The notes under the pieces: model-generated
Seen by the model: only the letters and a program-made list of their open reading frames with translations
The model's database searches: none
What the model was told of the DNA's origin: nothing
Assembly: GCA_011523445.1 (NCBI GenBank)
Contig: WTGT01000077.1
Coordinates: 11,612-18,119, forward strand
Source: Paracoccaceae bacterium
GTDB taxonomy: Bacteria; Pseudomonadota; Alphaproteobacteria; Rhodobacterales; Rhodobacteraceae
DNA length: 6,508 nucleotides
Reading direction: 5' to 3'
Made by a program: the position numbers and the translations under genes
Shown here: piece after piece, positions 6,120 to 6,508 of the stretch
Layout: each line of letters opens with the position of its first letter
Position numbering within the stretch: position 1 is the stretch's first letter

Positions 6120-6508
6120 TTACAAATGTTCTGAAAGACCCGCAATTTCCTGGACCAGATTTGGACTGGCCACGATTGCTTTCCCACCATTGGCTAGCAT
6201 ATCAGGCAAATCCAGATCAATCACCTCACATCCCGCTTCATCAACGATTAACATTGCGGCCAGGCAATCCCAGGCATTCATGTGGCTTTCGAGATAACCA
6301 ATATATCTGCCACAAGATACGTATGTTATACTTATAGCCCCGGAACCATTACGACAAAAGACGCCATTCTTCTTTATCAATTCGGCCAGAACATCAGCAA
6401 TATTGCTTTTGGCATCCTTTGTTGATGTTCCAACACCGACCAAACCATCATGCAAACCCTGTGATAAACTCGGGATATTGGGCTTGTCATTCATGAACGA
6501 CCCATGCC
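6120..6508 (-). CDS. Inositol monophosphatase family protein, C-terminal part (5' end beyond the window)
   Basis: The minus-strand frame ends at TAA (6122-6120) and stays open to the right edge, giving about 128 residues of a family usually near 260. An ATG at 6494 lies inside the protein: the codons before it read HGSF and continue into MNDKP, which matches the family's GAFLNGRPI-type segment, so it is not the true start. Counting from that Met, the NGSGAISITYVSCGRYIGY block at 49-67 and NAWDCLAAMLIVDEAG at 73-88 are the family's second signature, with Asp76 the expected metal ligand after Trp75. The fold hydrolyses phosphate monoesters such as inositol 1-phosphate, histidinol phosphate or PAP using magnesium. 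The substrate cannot be told from this half. The gene converges on doc and is probably chromosomal housekeeping rather than part of the element. Confidence 0.88.
   Translation of the reverse strand, partial: HGSFMNDKPNIPSLSQGLHDGLVGVGTSTKDAKSNIADVLAELIKKNGVFCRNGSGAISITYVSCGRYIGYLESHMNAWDCLAAMLIVDEAGCEVIDLDLPDMLANGGKAIVASPNLVQEIAGLSEHL

Noticed and set aside
5842..6297. Two plus-strand frames (5842-6051 and 6085-6297)
   Set aside because: The first overlaps doc in another frame, and the second lies antisense to the IMPase gene; neither has a ribosome binding site or protein-like composition.

Overview
The window looks like accessory bacterial DNA beside a core metabolic gene. It holds one very large, interrupted strawberry-notch (SNO)-type helicase gene (18-5079, +), a two-gene toxin-antitoxin operon with a Doc/Fic-fold toxin (5404-5942, +), and the 3' half of an inositol-monophosphatase-family gene entering from the right edge on the minus strand (6120-6508). 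By eye the base composition is moderate, with slightly AT-rich intergenic DNA. The style of the Doc and IMPase proteins recalls Alphaproteobacteria, and the operon has a sigma70-type promoter and a Shine-Dalgarno rather than Bacteroidota signals. The taxon is a weak inference.

Region 1 (18-5079). The SNO gene carries a perfect head-to-tail duplication of 307 bp (2837-3143 and 3144-3450). Because 307 is not a multiple of three, the duplication shifts the frame. The first reading frame ends at 3206, and the rest of the protein continues in another frame to 5079. Removing one copy on paper gives a single open frame of 1584 codons plus stop. The intact gene was therefore one long polyprotein-like SNO helicase of the kind found on plasmids, conjugative elements and phages. 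The duplicated DNA encodes helicase motifs V and VI. The lesion could be a recent mutation, a reversible on/off state, or an assembly artefact; the sequence alone cannot decide.

Region 2 (5080-5942). A 324-bp gap ends in a promoter (TTGTCA, 18-bp spacer, TATAAT) whose -10 box lies inside a perfect 16-bp palindrome. This drives a 55-aa basic protein, probably a non-Phd antitoxin, whose stop overlaps the GTG start of a 124-aa Doc toxin with the full HxFxDANKR motif. The layout (operator on the -10, antitoxin first, GTGA overlap) suggests an autoregulated, translationally coupled TA operon. The TA module may stabilise the element that carries the SNO gene.

Region 3 (5943-6508). A 177-bp convergent gap with no clear terminator is followed by the IMPase-family gene, cut by the window edge. 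It may mark the change from accessory DNA to core chromosome.
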